A stretch of DNA of 64,000 nucleotides, taken from contig CAWDAQ010000003.1 in assembly GCA_963800325.1 (NCBI GenBank), positions 186,001 through 250,000 of the forward strand. The letters run 5' to 3'. Every line of letters begins with the position of its first letter. The first letter of the stretch is position 1. Below the pieces are notes generated by a model that saw only the letters and a program-made list of their open reading frames with translations, had not been told where the DNA came from and ran no database searches. The position numbers were made by a program, and so were the translations under genes. The stretch comes from CAWDAQ01 sp963800325. GTDB taxonomy: Bacteria > Actinomycetota > Actinomycetes > Actinomycetales > Dermatophilaceae. This document shows positions 17,755 to 29,178 of this stretch, piece by piece.

Positions 17755-18861
17755 TCAGGGGCGGGCCCGGTTCAGCGTGGCGACGACGCGGCGCCTCGCC
17801 GGCTCGGGGATGCGGCGCCGCAGCTCCTGCCTCGCCTCGTGGGCCGCCCGGGCGCCGGCGCGGGCGAGCAGTCCACGGCGGTCGCCGGCGAAGACCCGCA
17901 GCCGGACCTCCTCGGCGACGGCGTGGCCGAACTCGCGCTTGTACCCCTCGTCCTCCCCGAGCACGACGACGGAGTCGACGTCCGGGTCGGCGAAGGCGTC
18001 CCGCACCATCCCGTGGAAGGTGAGGATGCCGGGGGCGTACCGGGCGTGGTCGGCGTCGTAGCCGACCTTCACCGCGTACAGCGTCCGACCCTGGTGCAGC
18101 GCGAGCTGGAACCCGATGGCCCGGCCGTCGAGCCGGAGCAGGTACATCCGCAGGATCCCCGCCTCGGCCGCCCACCGGACGGCCTCGGTGTACATCGTCG
18201 CCGTCTCGGGGCGGGCGAGCACGGCCGTCCGCTCGGCGGACTTCCAGCTCCGGGCCTCGACCTCGAACCCCTCGACCGCGAGCGCGGCGGCCCGGTCGGG
18301 GTCCCCGGACCCGTGGTGCACCTCGAGGGCGGCGGCGCCCGCCTCGCGCAGCCGGCGCCAGCGGCGCGCGACGCCCTTACGCCGGTCGCTGCCCAGGTGG
18401 AGGCGCTCGTACTCGGTCCAGTCGCCGGTCGCGTCGACGGTGACCTGGCGCCGCTGGGGGTGGAGCAGCACCGGCCGCCCGTGGGCCTCGGCGACCTCGG
18501 CGAGCTCCGCGGCCACGTAGCCCGCTGCCGGGGCGAAGCCGATGTCGACCTGCCGGGCCGGCCCGGCGAGGAGCCGGGCCCCGAACAGGCGGGCCGCGTC
18601 GCGGTCCGCGGCGACGAGGTCGCAGGCGGCGACCTCGTCGACGACCGGGCCGCGCAGCGCCCGTCCGTCGGCGCGCACGGGGAGCACCCCGACGAGCTCA
18701 CCCTCTCGCCGGAGCGTCACCGCGCTCAGCGGCGAGGCCCGGGGGAACCCCGCGGCGGCGGCACGCAGCCACCCCGGTCGGACGAACGGGAGGGCCCCGG
18801 TCTCGACGGCGAGCCGGTCCCAGTCGCGTTCGGTCTGCTGGTCGACCTCCTGCGGACGCAT
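17755..18861 (-). CDS. GNAT-type acetyltransferase (BioF2-like/CelD-type)
   Basis: A 368-aa protein of the GNAT superfamily, BioF2-like group: an N-terminal half with FVRPGWLRAAAAG and LVGVLPVRADGRALRGP, and a C-terminal half with RMYLLRLDGRAIGFQLALH, KVGYDADHARYAPGILTFH and a C-terminal tail rich in Arg. Such proteins acetylate sugars or small molecules, often in envelope metabolism, but the substrate cannot be told. ATG 18861 has TAGGCT 6 nt upstream. It converges on the Rv3235-like gene with 8 nt between the stops. Confidence 0.82.
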   Translation of the reverse strand: MRPQEVDQQTERDWDRLAVETGALPFVRPGWLRAAAAGFPRASPLSAVTLRREGELVGVLPVRADGRALRGPVVDEVAACDLVAADRDAARLFGARLLAGPARQVDIGFAPAAGYVAAELAEVAEAHGRPVLLHPQRRQVTVDATGDWTEYERLHLGSDRRKGVARRWRRLREAGAAALEVHHGSGDPDRAAALAVEGFEVEARSWKSAERTAVLARPETATMYTEAVRWAAEAGILRMYLLRLDGRAIGFQLALHQGRTLYAVKVGYDADHARYAPGILTFHGMVRDAFADPDVDSVVVLGEDEGYKREFGHAVAEEVRLRVFAGDRRGLLARAGARAAHEARQELRRRIPEPARRRVVATLNRARP

Positions 18862-18867
18862 CCGACG

Positions 18868-18873
18868 AGCCTA
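18868..18873 (-). promoter_or_regulatory. Putative leaderless -10 box (TAGGCT)
   Basis: TAGGCT ends 6 nt before the ATG at 18861. Confidence 0.4.
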
Positions 18874-18908
18874 GGCGCTCGCGCCCGCGCTCACACGGGA
18901 ACCGGCGA

Positions 18909-18933
18909 GGTCCCTCCCGGTCCGGGAGGGACC
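18909..18933 (-). terminator. Hairpin immediately after secA
   Basis: An 11-bp stem (18909-18919 with 18923-18933) and 3-nt loop start 2 nt after the secA stop codon. Confidence 0.65.
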
Positions 18934-18935
18934 GG

Positions 18936-21782
<2,847 letters not shown>

Positions 21783-21900
21783 GCAGCGCTCCTCGTGGGT
21801 CTCCACCGACCTCTTCGCCGGTCGTCCCTAGGCTACCGGGACCGCACCGACCGGGCCCGGGACGGTTGCGTCGCCCCCGGCCGTCTGGGAGGTTCGCGCC

Positions 21901-23058
21901 ATGCCGCCCGCCCGCTTCCCCGACGACGTCCCGGTGCTGACCGACGGCACCGTCACGCTGCGGGCGCACCGCCGGGCGGACCTGCCGAGGATCCTCGAGA
22001 TGGGCACCGACCCGCAGATGCAGCGGTGGACGACGGTTCCGCGCGACTACGGCCCCGACGACGCCCGCGGGCTGCTCGAGCACGTCCGGACCCAGTGGGA
22101 GGACCCCGCCGGGGAGCGGGTGTGGGCGGTCGAGGTCTTGGGCGCCGACGGGCGGGGCCGGTTCGCCGGGAACGTCGACCTGCGCCCGCGGGGTGACGGC
22201 CGCGCGGGCCTCGGGTACGGGCTCCACCCCGGCGAGCGAGGTCGCGGCGTGATGTCGAGCGCGGTCCGGCTCGCCTGCCGCCACGCCTTCGACGTCGGCT
22301 TCGAGGGCACCCGGGTGCAGCGGGTCCACTGGGACGCGATCGTCGGCAACTTCGCCTCCCGCAGGGTCGCGTGGTCGACCGGGTTCACCCACCACGGGAC
22401 CCTGCCGGACGGCGTCGACCACCCCGACCGGGGGCTGCTGCCGGTGTGGCTGGCGAGCCTCGGCCCGGAGGACCCGATGGAGCCCCGCACGACGTGGTAC
22501 GAGCCGGAGGTGGTCGAGGACGAGCTCGTCCGGCTGCGGCCCTGGCGGGACTCCGACGGCGACCGGCTGCCCGGCGGCGGGCCGGGGCCGTCCCGGCACG
22601 TGCCCGCGGGGGCGATGGGCACCTCGACGGGGACGCAGCAGACCTTCGCGGGCTGGCTCCTCGAGCGGCGCGAGCGGATGGCCGAGGGCCAGGGGGTGTA
22701 CTGGTGCGCCGCCGACCCCGGCACCGACGACCCGCTCGGTGCGGTCATGCTCTTCGAGCACGGCCAGCCGATGGTGCCGCCGTCCGCGGAGATCGGGTAC
22801 TGGCTCTACCCCTCCGGCCGCGGCCGCGGGGTCGCGACCGCGGCCGTGCGTGCGGCCACGGCGCTGGCGTTCGCGCCGACCTCCCGGGGCGGCCTCGGCC
22901 TCCACGCCGTCCGCGCCTGCACGGCCGCGGACAACCTGCCCTCGGTCGCGGTCCTCACCCGGGCCGGCTTCACCGTGTTCGGCACCGAGCACGAGACCGA
23001 CCTGCTGCCGGACGGGTCGTGGGCGGACGCGCTGCACTGGGAGCTGCTCTCACGGTGA
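21901..23058 (+). CDS. Tandem GNAT N-acetyltransferase (two RimJ-like domains)
   Basis: A 385-aa protein with two GNAT domains in tandem. The first half has LTDGTVTLRAHRRADLPRIL and the CoA-loop-like LGYGLHPGERGRGVMSSAV. The second has RLRPWRDSDGDRLPG and IGYWLYPSGRGRGVATAAVR, followed by NLPSVAVLTRAGF. Each R-G-x-G-V loop is the expected acetyl-CoA pyrophosphate binder. The substrate is unknown; RimJ-like enzymes modify protein N-termini or antibiotics. GGGAGG lies 7 nt before the ATG. The end overlaps the convergent YcaQ-like gene by 9 nt. Confidence 0.88.
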   Translation: MPPARFPDDVPVLTDGTVTLRAHRRADLPRILEMGTDPQMQRWTTVPRDYGPDDARGLLEHVRTQWEDPAGERVWAVEVLGADGRGRFAGNVDLRPRGDGRAGLGYGLHPGERGRGVMSSAVRLACRHAFDVGFEGTRVQRVHWDAIVGNFASRRVAWSTGFTHHGTLPDGVDHPDRGLLPVWLASLGPEDPMEPRTTWYEPEVVEDELVRLRPWRDSDGDRLPGGGPGPSRHVPAGAMGTSTGTQQTFAGWLLERRERMAEGQGVYWCAADPGTDDPLGAVMLFEHGQPMVPPSAEIGYWLYPSGRGRGVATAAVRAATALAFAPTSRGGLGLHAVRACTAADNLPSVAVLTRAGFTVFGTEHETDLLPDGSWADALHWELLSR

Positions 23059-24294
23059 GGGGCTCGGCCGGTCCGGCCGGGGCGCCGGGCCGGAGGTCGA
23101 TCCGACGCCGACGGGGCGGCTGAGCCCGAGCCATCCGGCGAGCGCGTCGAGCTCGTCCTCGAGCGCCGCGGCGTCGTCACGGTCGGCGCCGGACTCCCAG
23201 TGGACGGCGTGGACCCGCAGCAGCCCGGCGCCGCGGTCGGCCTTGAGGTCGCAGCGGCCGACGAGCCGCTCCCGGTGCAGGAACGGCAGCACGTAGTAGC
23301 CGTGCACCCGCTTCTCCCGGGGCACGTAGATCTCGAGCCGGTAGTCGAAGCCGAACAGGGCCGCGGTCCGCTCCCGCTGCCAGACGAGGGAGTCGAAGGG
23401 GCTGAGCAGCGCGCTCGCCCGCACGGCGCGGGGCCGGCGCGCGGAGGCGTGCAGGTACAGCGGCCGGTTCCAGCCCGGCACGCGTGCCGGCACGAGCTCG
23501 CCGTCGGCGACGAGCCGGGCGATCGCGGGACGGGCCTGCTCGGGGCGCAGCCGGAAGTAGTCCCGCAGGCACTGCTCGCTGCCGATGCCGTGCGCCCGGG
23601 CGGCGACCCGCACGAGCTCGAGGAAGGACTCCTCGTCCCCGGGGCGGTCCTCGGGGTCGCCCCAGCGGCGGAGCACCTCCGGCGGCAGCACCCGCTCGAG
23701 GGCGGCGTAGCGCCGCTCGAACTGGCTCGTCCTGCCGGCGCTGGTGATCTCCCCCGCCCAGAACAGGTGCTCGAGGGCGTTCTTGACCAGCGACCAGTTC
23801 CACCCCCAGTGGGGCCGGTCGCGGGCGAGGTCGTGCTCGAGCGCCGACTCGGTGCCGCGGGCGGTGAGCGGGCCGCGGGCCCGCACCTCCGAGCGGACCG
23901 CGGCGACGAGCTCGGGGTGGTCCCGGGCCACGCGGCGCATCCCGCCCCAGGCCTCCTGGCCGGCGCGACGCATCCGGAAGCCGAGGTAGGGCCACAGCCA
24001 GGGCGGCACGAGGCTCGCCTCGTGCGCCCAGTACTCGACGACCTTCCGCGGGGCCCGGTCCCGGGCCCGCTCGAGCAGGGCCCGGTCGTAGGGACCGAGA
24101 CGGGAGAAGAACGGCAGGTAGTGGCTGCGGACGAGCACGTTGACGCTGTCGATCTGGACCACCCCGACCCGCCCGAGCACCCGGGTCAGGTGCCGGGTGG
24201 TGACCCGCTCCGGCCGGGGCTCGGCGAACCCCTGCGCCGCGAGCGCGATCCGGCGGGCCTGTGCCGGGCCGACCCGGAGCGCCGCCTCACTCAT
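23050..24294 (-). CDS. YcaQ/AlkX-type DNA glycosylase (winged-helix, crosslink repair)
   Basis: A 414-aa member of the winged-helix DNA-binding family (HTH_42) that includes E. coli YcaQ and Streptomyces AlkZ, which unhook interstrand DNA crosslinks. The catalytic QxD motif is present as VVQIDSVN (Gln47, Asp49), followed by the family segments LVRSHYLPFFSRLGPYD and YWAHEASLVPP, and a C-terminal KRVHGYYVLPFLHRERLVGR. Residues 390-414 are a Pro/Ser-rich tail. The ATG overlaps the end of the response regulator gene by 8 nt, so it is translated with it. Confidence 0.88.
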   Translation of the reverse strand: MSEAALRVGPAQARRIALAAQGFAEPRPERVTTRHLTRVLGRVGVVQIDSVNVLVRSHYLPFFSRLGPYDRALLERARDRAPRKVVEYWAHEASLVPPWLWPYLGFRMRRAGQEAWGGMRRVARDHPELVAAVRSEVRARGPLTARGTESALEHDLARDRPHWGWNWSLVKNALEHLFWAGEITSAGRTSQFERRYAALERVLPPEVLRRWGDPEDRPGDEESFLELVRVAARAHGIGSEQCLRDYFRLRPEQARPAIARLVADGELVPARVPGWNRPLYLHASARRPRAVRASALLSPFDSLVWQRERTAALFGFDYRLEIYVPREKRVHGYYVLPFLHRERLVGRCDLKADRGAGLLRVHAVHWESGADRDDAAALEDELDALAGWLGLSRPVGVGSTSGPAPRPDRPSPSP

Positions 24295-24994
24295 CCTCGG
24301 GGTCGATGAGCCGCTCCCGGACCGCGTACATCGCCGCCTCCATGCGCGAGTGGAGCTGGAGCTTCTCGAGGATGTTGCGCACGTGGTTCTTGACCGTGTT
24401 CTCCGAGATGAACAGCTGGTCGGCGATCTCCCGGTTGCGCCGGCCCCGCGCGACGTAGCGCAGCACCTCGAGCTCGCGGGAGGTCAGCTGGGGCGCGGTG
24501 ACCTTCGCGTCGTGCTGGCTGCGGCTCATCTCCGCGAACTCCGCGAGCAGCCGGGAGGCCATCGAGGGCGGGATGAGGGACTGGCCGCCGTGGACCGCCC
24601 GGAGGGCGTCGGCGACCTCCTCGGCGGGGACGTCCTTGAGGAGGTAGCCGTCGGCGCCGGCCTTGATGGCGTCGAAGAGGTCGGACTCCTCCTCGGAGAA
24701 GGTGAGCATGACGATGCGGGTCGCCGGGACCTTGTCCTTGATGGCGCGGCACGCGTCGATGCCCGACAGCTTCGGCATCCGGATGTCCATGAGGACGACG
24801 TCCGGGGCGAGGGCGACGACGCGCTCGACCGCGTCGCGGCCGTTGTCGGCCTCGCCGACGATCTCGACCCCGTCCTCCTGCTCCATGACGAGCTGGAGGC
24901 CGCGGCGGTAGAGGACGTGGTCGTCCGCGACGACGACCCTGATCACCCCGTCGCCGACGGTCGGGTCGCTGCCCGACCCGCTGCCCGACGTCAT
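24287..24994 (-). CDS. NarL/FixJ-type response regulator (orphan)
   Basis: A 235-aa response regulator with a receiver domain (VVVADDHVLYRRGLQLVM, phospho-acceptor Asp70 in VVLMDIRMPK, conserved Lys in GYLLKDVPAEE) and a C-terminal LuxR-type helix-turn-helix (LTSRELEVLRYVARGRRNREIA). No kinase gene is adjacent, so the cognate sensor is unknown. A regulator between secA and hpf also occurs in Streptomyces. GGAGGGGGAG lies 7 nt before ATG 24994, supporting the Gly/Ser-rich N-terminus. It is followed by the overlapping YcaQ-like gene. Confidence 0.92.
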   Translation of the reverse strand: MTSGSGSGSDPTVGDGVIRVVVADDHVLYRRGLQLVMEQEDGVEIVGEADNGRDAVERVVALAPDVVLMDIRMPKLSGIDACRAIKDKVPATRIVMLTFSEEESDLFDAIKAGADGYLLKDVPAEEVADALRAVHGGQSLIPPSMASRLLAEFAEMSRSQHDAKVTAPQLTSRELEVLRYVARGRRNREIADQLFISENTVKNHVRNILEKLQLHSRMEAAMYAVRERLIDPEDE

Positions 24995-25118
24995 CGCTAC
25001 GCTCCCCCTCCTGGCACGGCCGTCATCCTGTCAGTGCGGGGTGACACGCGCCCCACGGGCACACATTCGTCACCGCGGCGCGACTTCTGAACAGAACCGA
25101 CGCCGAGCAGGCGGGACC

Positions 25119-25847
25119 TCACGACGCGCGGGCCACCCCGCCGCCCTGGCCGTCGCCCGGCTCGTCCCGGTCCTCGCCCCGGCCGACCTCGCCGCCGGCC
25201 TCGTCCTCGGGGCCCGCCTCGGGGCCGGCCGCGCCGTCGAGGTCGAGGTGGATGACCCCGTAGGACCAGCCGCGTCGGCGGTAGACCACGCTCGGGCGGT
25301 CGGTCTCGCTGTCGACGAAGAGGTAGAAGTCGTGACCGACGAGCTCCATCTTGTGGAGGGCGTCGTCGAGCGTCATCGGGTGGCTGGCGTGGACCTTCTC
25401 GCGGACCTCGATCGGCGAGTTGCCCACCGCACCGAAGCGCTCCTCGGGCTCGGCCTCGTCGGCCTCCGCGGCGCCCGTGGCGCCGTCGAGCCGGGCGCTG
25501 CGGGCGGTGGCCGCCGCCACCGACTCCGGGGTGTGTCGACCCCGGTGGACCCGCTTCTTGTCGTGGGCCCGGCGCAGCCGCTCGAGGAGCTTGTCCATCG
25601 CGACGTCGAGCGCGGCGTAGCGGTCCTCGTGGCACGCCTCGGCACGGATCACCGGCCCCTTGTCGTGGCAGGTGATCTCGACCCGCTCGCACTCCTTGGA
25701 CTGCCGCCGGTTGGGCTCGTGGCTGATCATCACGTCCACGCGGCGCGCGCGGGGGGCGAACTGGGTGACCTTCCCGAGCTTGTCCTCGACGTGGCTGCGG
25801 AAACGGTCCGAGATGGTCAGATGGCGTCCGGTGACGACGACGTCCAC
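25119..25847 (-). CDS. hpf: Ribosome hibernation-promoting factor, long form
   Basis: Long-form HPF, which silences stationary-phase ribosomes by pairing them into 100S dimers. The N-terminal S30AE domain (DVVVTGRHLTISDRFRSHVE, plus RVDVMISHEPNRRQSKECERVEI in the middle strand) is followed by a linker and the C-terminal dimerisation domain (MTLDDALHKMELVGHDFYLF, VYRRRGWSYGVIHLDL). Length is 242 aa with an acidic Gly-rich tail. GTG 25847 has GAGGAGG 5 nt upstream. Placement between comF and secA matches mycobacteria. Confidence 0.94.
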   Translation of the reverse strand: MDVVVTGRHLTISDRFRSHVEDKLGKVTQFAPRARRVDVMISHEPNRRQSKECERVEITCHDKGPVIRAEACHEDRYAALDVAMDKLLERLRRAHDKKRVHRGRHTPESVAAATARSARLDGATGAAEADEAEPEERFGAVGNSPIEVREKVHASHPMTLDDALHKMELVGHDFYLFVDSETDRPSVVYRRRGWSYGVIHLDLDGAAGPEAGPEDEAGGEVGRGEDRDEPGDGQGGGVARAS

Positions 25848-26005
25848 GGGGTCCTCCTCAGGGACGGAAGTGACGGTGCTGGGTGGGGCCTGCGGGGCCG
25901 GTTCAACCGCGGCACCACCTCCGCGCAGGGCGGGTGGGATCCATGGGAGGACGCTAGTCCACGAGGCGGCTTTTCGGTACTCGGGACGCGGCGAGGAGGC
26001 CGCCC

Positions 26006-26782
26006 TCACCGGCGCCGCGGAGTGGCGCACACCGCCGCGGCGCCGACGACGTGGGCGCCGGCGCAGCGCAGGACCCGGCTGGCCTCGGCGAGCGTCGCGC
26101 CGGTGGTGACGACGTCGTCGAGGACGACGCAGCAGGCCCCGGCCACGTCCCGTCCGCGCCGCACCGCCATCGCCCCGGCGAGGTTGGCGGACCGCTCCGC
26201 GGCGCCGAGCCCGGCCTGGTCGCGCACCGCCCGGCGGACCCGCAGGACGTCGGCAGGAGCCGCCTGCGGTCCGGCCGACGCGCGCACGCTCGCCGCGGCC
26301 ACCCGGGCCAGGGCCGAGGTCGGCGCGTCCCCACGGCGCCGACGTGCGGCCGGGGAGCTCGGGACCGGCACGAGGAGGACGCGCTCGGCGCGCCCGCGAG
26401 CGGGCCCGGGTCCCGGGGGCGACGCGCCGAGCAGGGGCAGCGCCGCGGCGCCGAGCAGGGCGCCGAGCACCGGGGCGAGGTCCCGACGGCCCCGGTCCTT
26501 GTAGGACCGCACGGCCTCGGCGAGCGGTCCGTCGAACCACCCCGCGGCGCGCACGGCCGGCAGGCCCGCGGGCGCGGGGTCGAGTGCCACCGGGCCGCTG
26601 CCGGTCGGGAGCATCCGGGCGGCGATCCCGTCGACACAGCCCACGCACAGGGCTCCGGGGTGACCACGAACCGGCACGGGGCCGGGGTCGGCGCGCACGG
26701 GCTCGCCACACGCGGGACAGCTCGCGGGCAGCACGAGGTCGGCGAGGGCGACCAGAGCGGCCCCGACGCGGGAACCCTCCAC
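26006..26782 (-). CDS. comF: ComF family phosphoribosyltransferase-like protein
   Basis: A 258-aa ComF-type protein. The N-terminus has a zinc-ribbon-like pair (LVLPASCPACGEPV and GALCVGCVDG), the middle has YKDRGRRDLAPVLG, and the C-terminus has the PRPP-binding loop VVLDDVVTTGATLAEA of type I phosphoribosyltransferases. ComF is needed for DNA uptake in Bacillus and Haemophilus; in actinobacteria its role is less clear. GTG 26782 is the only plausible start before the frame turns into noise, though no good ribosome-binding site is seen. It diverges from the Tad-associated kinase gene. Confidence 0.88.
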   Translation of the reverse strand: MEGSRVGAALVALADLVLPASCPACGEPVRADPGPVPVRGHPGALCVGCVDGIAARMLPTGSGPVALDPAPAGLPAVRAAGWFDGPLAEAVRSYKDRGRRDLAPVLGALLGAAALPLLGASPPGPGPARGRAERVLLVPVPSSPAARRRRGDAPTSALARVAAASVRASAGPQAAPADVLRVRRAVRDQAGLGAAERSANLAGAMAVRRGRDVAGACCVVLDDVVTTGATLAEASRVLRCAGAHVVGAAAVCATPRRR

Positions 26783-26893
26783 GCTGGGAGCATGCGGCGA
26801 CCGCCCGGACGGTGACCCCGCCGGGCTCCGACATGTGGACGGCGGGGGCGAACACCCGACACCATGTGTACAACTTTCGTCCCTTTTGTCGCG

Positions 26894-26899
26894 TAAAAC
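26894..26899 (+). promoter_or_regulatory. Possible -10 box (TAAAAC) of the Tad-linked kinase gene
   Basis: TAAAAC ends 6 nt before the ATG at 26906 inside a conspicuously AT-rich patch (26868-26905). Confidence 0.35.
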
Positions 26900-26905
26900 G
26901 GCTTT

Positions 26906-28477
26906 ATGCGCGATGATGTGCGCGTGAGCCGCGGACGGACTGCGCCCGAGGGCGCTGGGCGCGGGGGGCACCGGCATCACCGGTGGGCCCCCGAGGTCGT
27001 CGCGCACTGGGGACCCGCCGCCGTCTGCCTCGGTCAGGCCGCGGTGGCCGGCGTCCTCGCCGAGGCCCTCCCGTGGGCCGCGGCCGTGCTGCTGCTCGCC
27101 GCCGCCGCGACGACCGCCAGGGACCGCGGCGCGCCCGGCACCCGCCGGCACGCCGCCCCGCTCCTGCTGGCCGGGCTCGTCATCGCCGCCGTCGGCGCCG
27201 TCGTCGTCCTCGGCCTCCCGGCGCTCCCCCTCCTGCTCGTCCCGGTGCTCGCGGTCTCGCTCCGCCCCGACCTGCTCGGCGTCGCCCGCCTCCGCGGCCG
27301 CGGCGGTCCGGTCCCGCCGCAGCGCATCGTCACCGTCTCCGACGAGCAGCTTCGCCGGCTGCACCGCCTCGCCGACGCGCTCGAGGGCGGCTTCGCCGCC
27401 CCGTCGACCGCAGACAAGGCGCTCGACGAGCTCGCCGACCGGGTCGGGCCCGGACGGGCGACGGTGCTCGTCGCCCAGGGCGGCGAGCACTGCACGCCGG
27501 TCGCCCTCCGCGGCACGCACCGCGTCCCCTGGCCGGACCCCGCCGTGGCCGGCAGCGTGCTGCACCCGGTGTGGACCGACTCCTCCCCGCTCGTCACGAC
27601 GTGGTCCGACGAGGGCACCGAGCACGCCCTGCTCGCCGTCCCCGTCATGGGCGACGGCGGCCGCTACCTCGCCGTGCTCGTCGCCGACCGCCCGCTCGCG
27701 GCCGGCGCCGAGGGCCCGCCCGACCCGCGCACCGCCGGGCTCTTCGGCGGCGAGGAGCTCGCGGCCGCGGAGGGCGTCGCCGCCCGCCTCGGCCCGGCCC
27801 TCGACATCGCGCTGCTGCTCGAGCAGCTCCGGTCCCGCTCCGCCCTCGAGGAGCGGGCGCGCCTGAGCGCGGCGATGCACGACGGGATCGCGCAGGAGCT
27901 CGCGGCCCTCGGCTACCAGGTCGACGCGGTCCGGGCCCGGGCTCGCCGGGAGGGACTGTCGGTCGCGACGAGCCTGGACGACCTGCGCGGCTCTCTCACC
28001 GCCGCGATGACGGACATCCGGATGCGGATCGCCGACCTGCGCGCCGGCGACCAGCTCGAGGCGCGCCTCGGGGCGGCGGTGAGCACGAGGCTGCAGTCGT
28101 TCGGCGCCGTGACCGGCATCTCGACGACGACCCGGCTCACCGAGGGCGGGTTCCGGCTGCCGGCGCACCTGGAGGTCCTGTTCTACCGCCTGGTGCTCGA
28201 CGTCCTCGAGGACGCCCGTCGCTCCGACGGCACCTCCACCGTCACCGTCGAGCTCGACGTCACCGCCCCGGAGGCCGAGGTGCGCATCACCCACGACGGG
28301 ATGTCGCGCCTGGACGCCGACGCCTTCGCCGAGCACCCGCTGACCCGTCTCGGCGCGGGGATCGAGGTGACGATGGGCGAGCGCGGCGGCACCGCGGTCC
28401 GGGCCCACCTGCCCCACCTGCCCCGCGCCGCACGGCGGCTGCGGGCCGTCCCCAACGCCGGAAGGGTGGTGGCATGA
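26906..28477 (+). CDS. Membrane sensor histidine kinase, HisKA_3 type with atypical ATPase domain
   Basis: A 523-aa sensor kinase. The N-terminus carries three or four membrane segments (about residues 30-125), followed by a GAF-like sensor region and a HisKA_3 dimerisation helix RLSAAMHDGIAQELAALGYQ with phospho-His325. The C-terminal ATPase domain is degenerate: the N-box position reads LVLDVLEDARR without the usual Asn, and the G1 box is replaced by ITHDGMSRLDA. A glycine-rich end (GAGIEVTMGERGGTAVRAHL) is kept. The stop overlaps the ATG of the response regulator gene. The pair converges on the tad operon and probably controls it (inference). Confidence 0.85.
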   Translation: MRDDVRVSRGRTAPEGAGRGGHRHHRWAPEVVAHWGPAAVCLGQAAVAGVLAEALPWAAAVLLLAAAATTARDRGAPGTRRHAAPLLLAGLVIAAVGAVVVLGLPALPLLLVPVLAVSLRPDLLGVARLRGRGGPVPPQRIVTVSDEQLRRLHRLADALEGGFAAPSTADKALDELADRVGPGRATVLVAQGGEHCTPVALRGTHRVPWPDPAVAGSVLHPVWTDSSPLVTTWSDEGTEHALLAVPVMGDGGRYLAVLVADRPLAAGAEGPPDPRTAGLFGGEELAAAEGVAARLGPALDIALLLEQLRSRSALEERARLSAAMHDGIAQELAALGYQVDAVRARARREGLSVATSLDDLRGSLTAAMTDIRMRIADLRAGDQLEARLGAAVSTRLQSFGAVTGISTTTRLTEGGFRLPAHLEVLFYRLVLDVLEDARRSDGTSTVTVELDVTAPEAEVRITHDGMSRLDADAFAEHPLTRLGAGIEVTMGERGGTAVRAHLPHLPRAARRLRAVPNAGRVVA

Positions 28478-29124
28478 ACCCGTTCACAGGAGTCCGCGTC
28501 GGCCTCGTCGACGACCACACGGTCGTGCGTCAGGCCGTCGGTCAGATGATCGACGCCGACCCCGCGATGAGCGTCGTCGCGCAGGCCGGAAGCCTCGCCG
28601 AAGCCGAGGCCTCGGGGCTCGCCGGACGCTGCGACGTGCTCGTCGTCGACGTCTCCCTCGGGGACGGCAGCGGGCTCGACTTCGTCCGCGCCGTGCGCAA
28701 GGCCTCCCCGACCATCGGGCTCGTCGTGCTGACGATGCACCGCGACGACGACGTCCTGTTCGAGGCGCTCGAGGCCGGGGCCTCCGGGCTGGTCCTCAAG
28801 AGCGACCCGTCCGACACCGTCCTCGCCGCGATCCGCCAGGCCGCCGTCGCCCCGCGGGCGTTCACCGCGGCGGGCCTGGTCGAGGCGATGCAGCGCCGCG
28901 CGGAGAACCCCTCCCGTCTGACCCCTCGCGAGCGGGAGGTCCTGGGCCGTCTCGTCGCGGGCGACTCGGTGGACCAGGTCGCCACGACGCTCTACATGAG
29001 CAGGTCGACGGTCAAGACCCACGTCGCGAAGCTCTACGAGAAGCTCGAGGTGCGCAACCGGGCCGGGCTCGTCATGGAGGCGGTCCGGCTCGGGCTGGTG
29101 CGGCAGGGCGACGTCGCCCGCTGA
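28474..29124 (+). CDS. NarL/FixJ-type response regulator, Tad-linked
   Basis: A 216-aa response regulator with a receiver domain (VGLVDDHTVVRQAVGQMI, phospho-acceptor Asp59 in VLVVDVSLGDGSG, Lys in GLVLKSDPSD) and a LuxR-type DNA-binding domain (LTPREREVLGRLVAGDSVDQVA, here named by its first residues). Its ATG overlaps the kinase stop (ATGA), so kinase and regulator are made together. It ends 54 nt from the convergent tadC. The natural target is the flp promoter near 37.8 kb, but no binding site was identified. Confidence 0.92.
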   Translation: MNPFTGVRVGLVDDHTVVRQAVGQMIDADPAMSVVAQAGSLAEAEASGLAGRCDVLVVDVSLGDGSGLDFVRAVRKASPTIGLVVLTMHRDDDVLFEALEAGASGLVLKSDPSDTVLAAIRQAAVAPRAFTAAGLVEAMQRRAENPSRLTPREREVLGRLVAGDSVDQVATTLYMSRSTVKTHVAKLYEKLEVRNRAGLVMEAVRLGLVRQGDVAR

Positions 29125-29178
29125 CCGACCCGGTCCCCGGCCGGTGGCCTCCGGCGCCGTCCGGTGCCCGCGGGCGCC

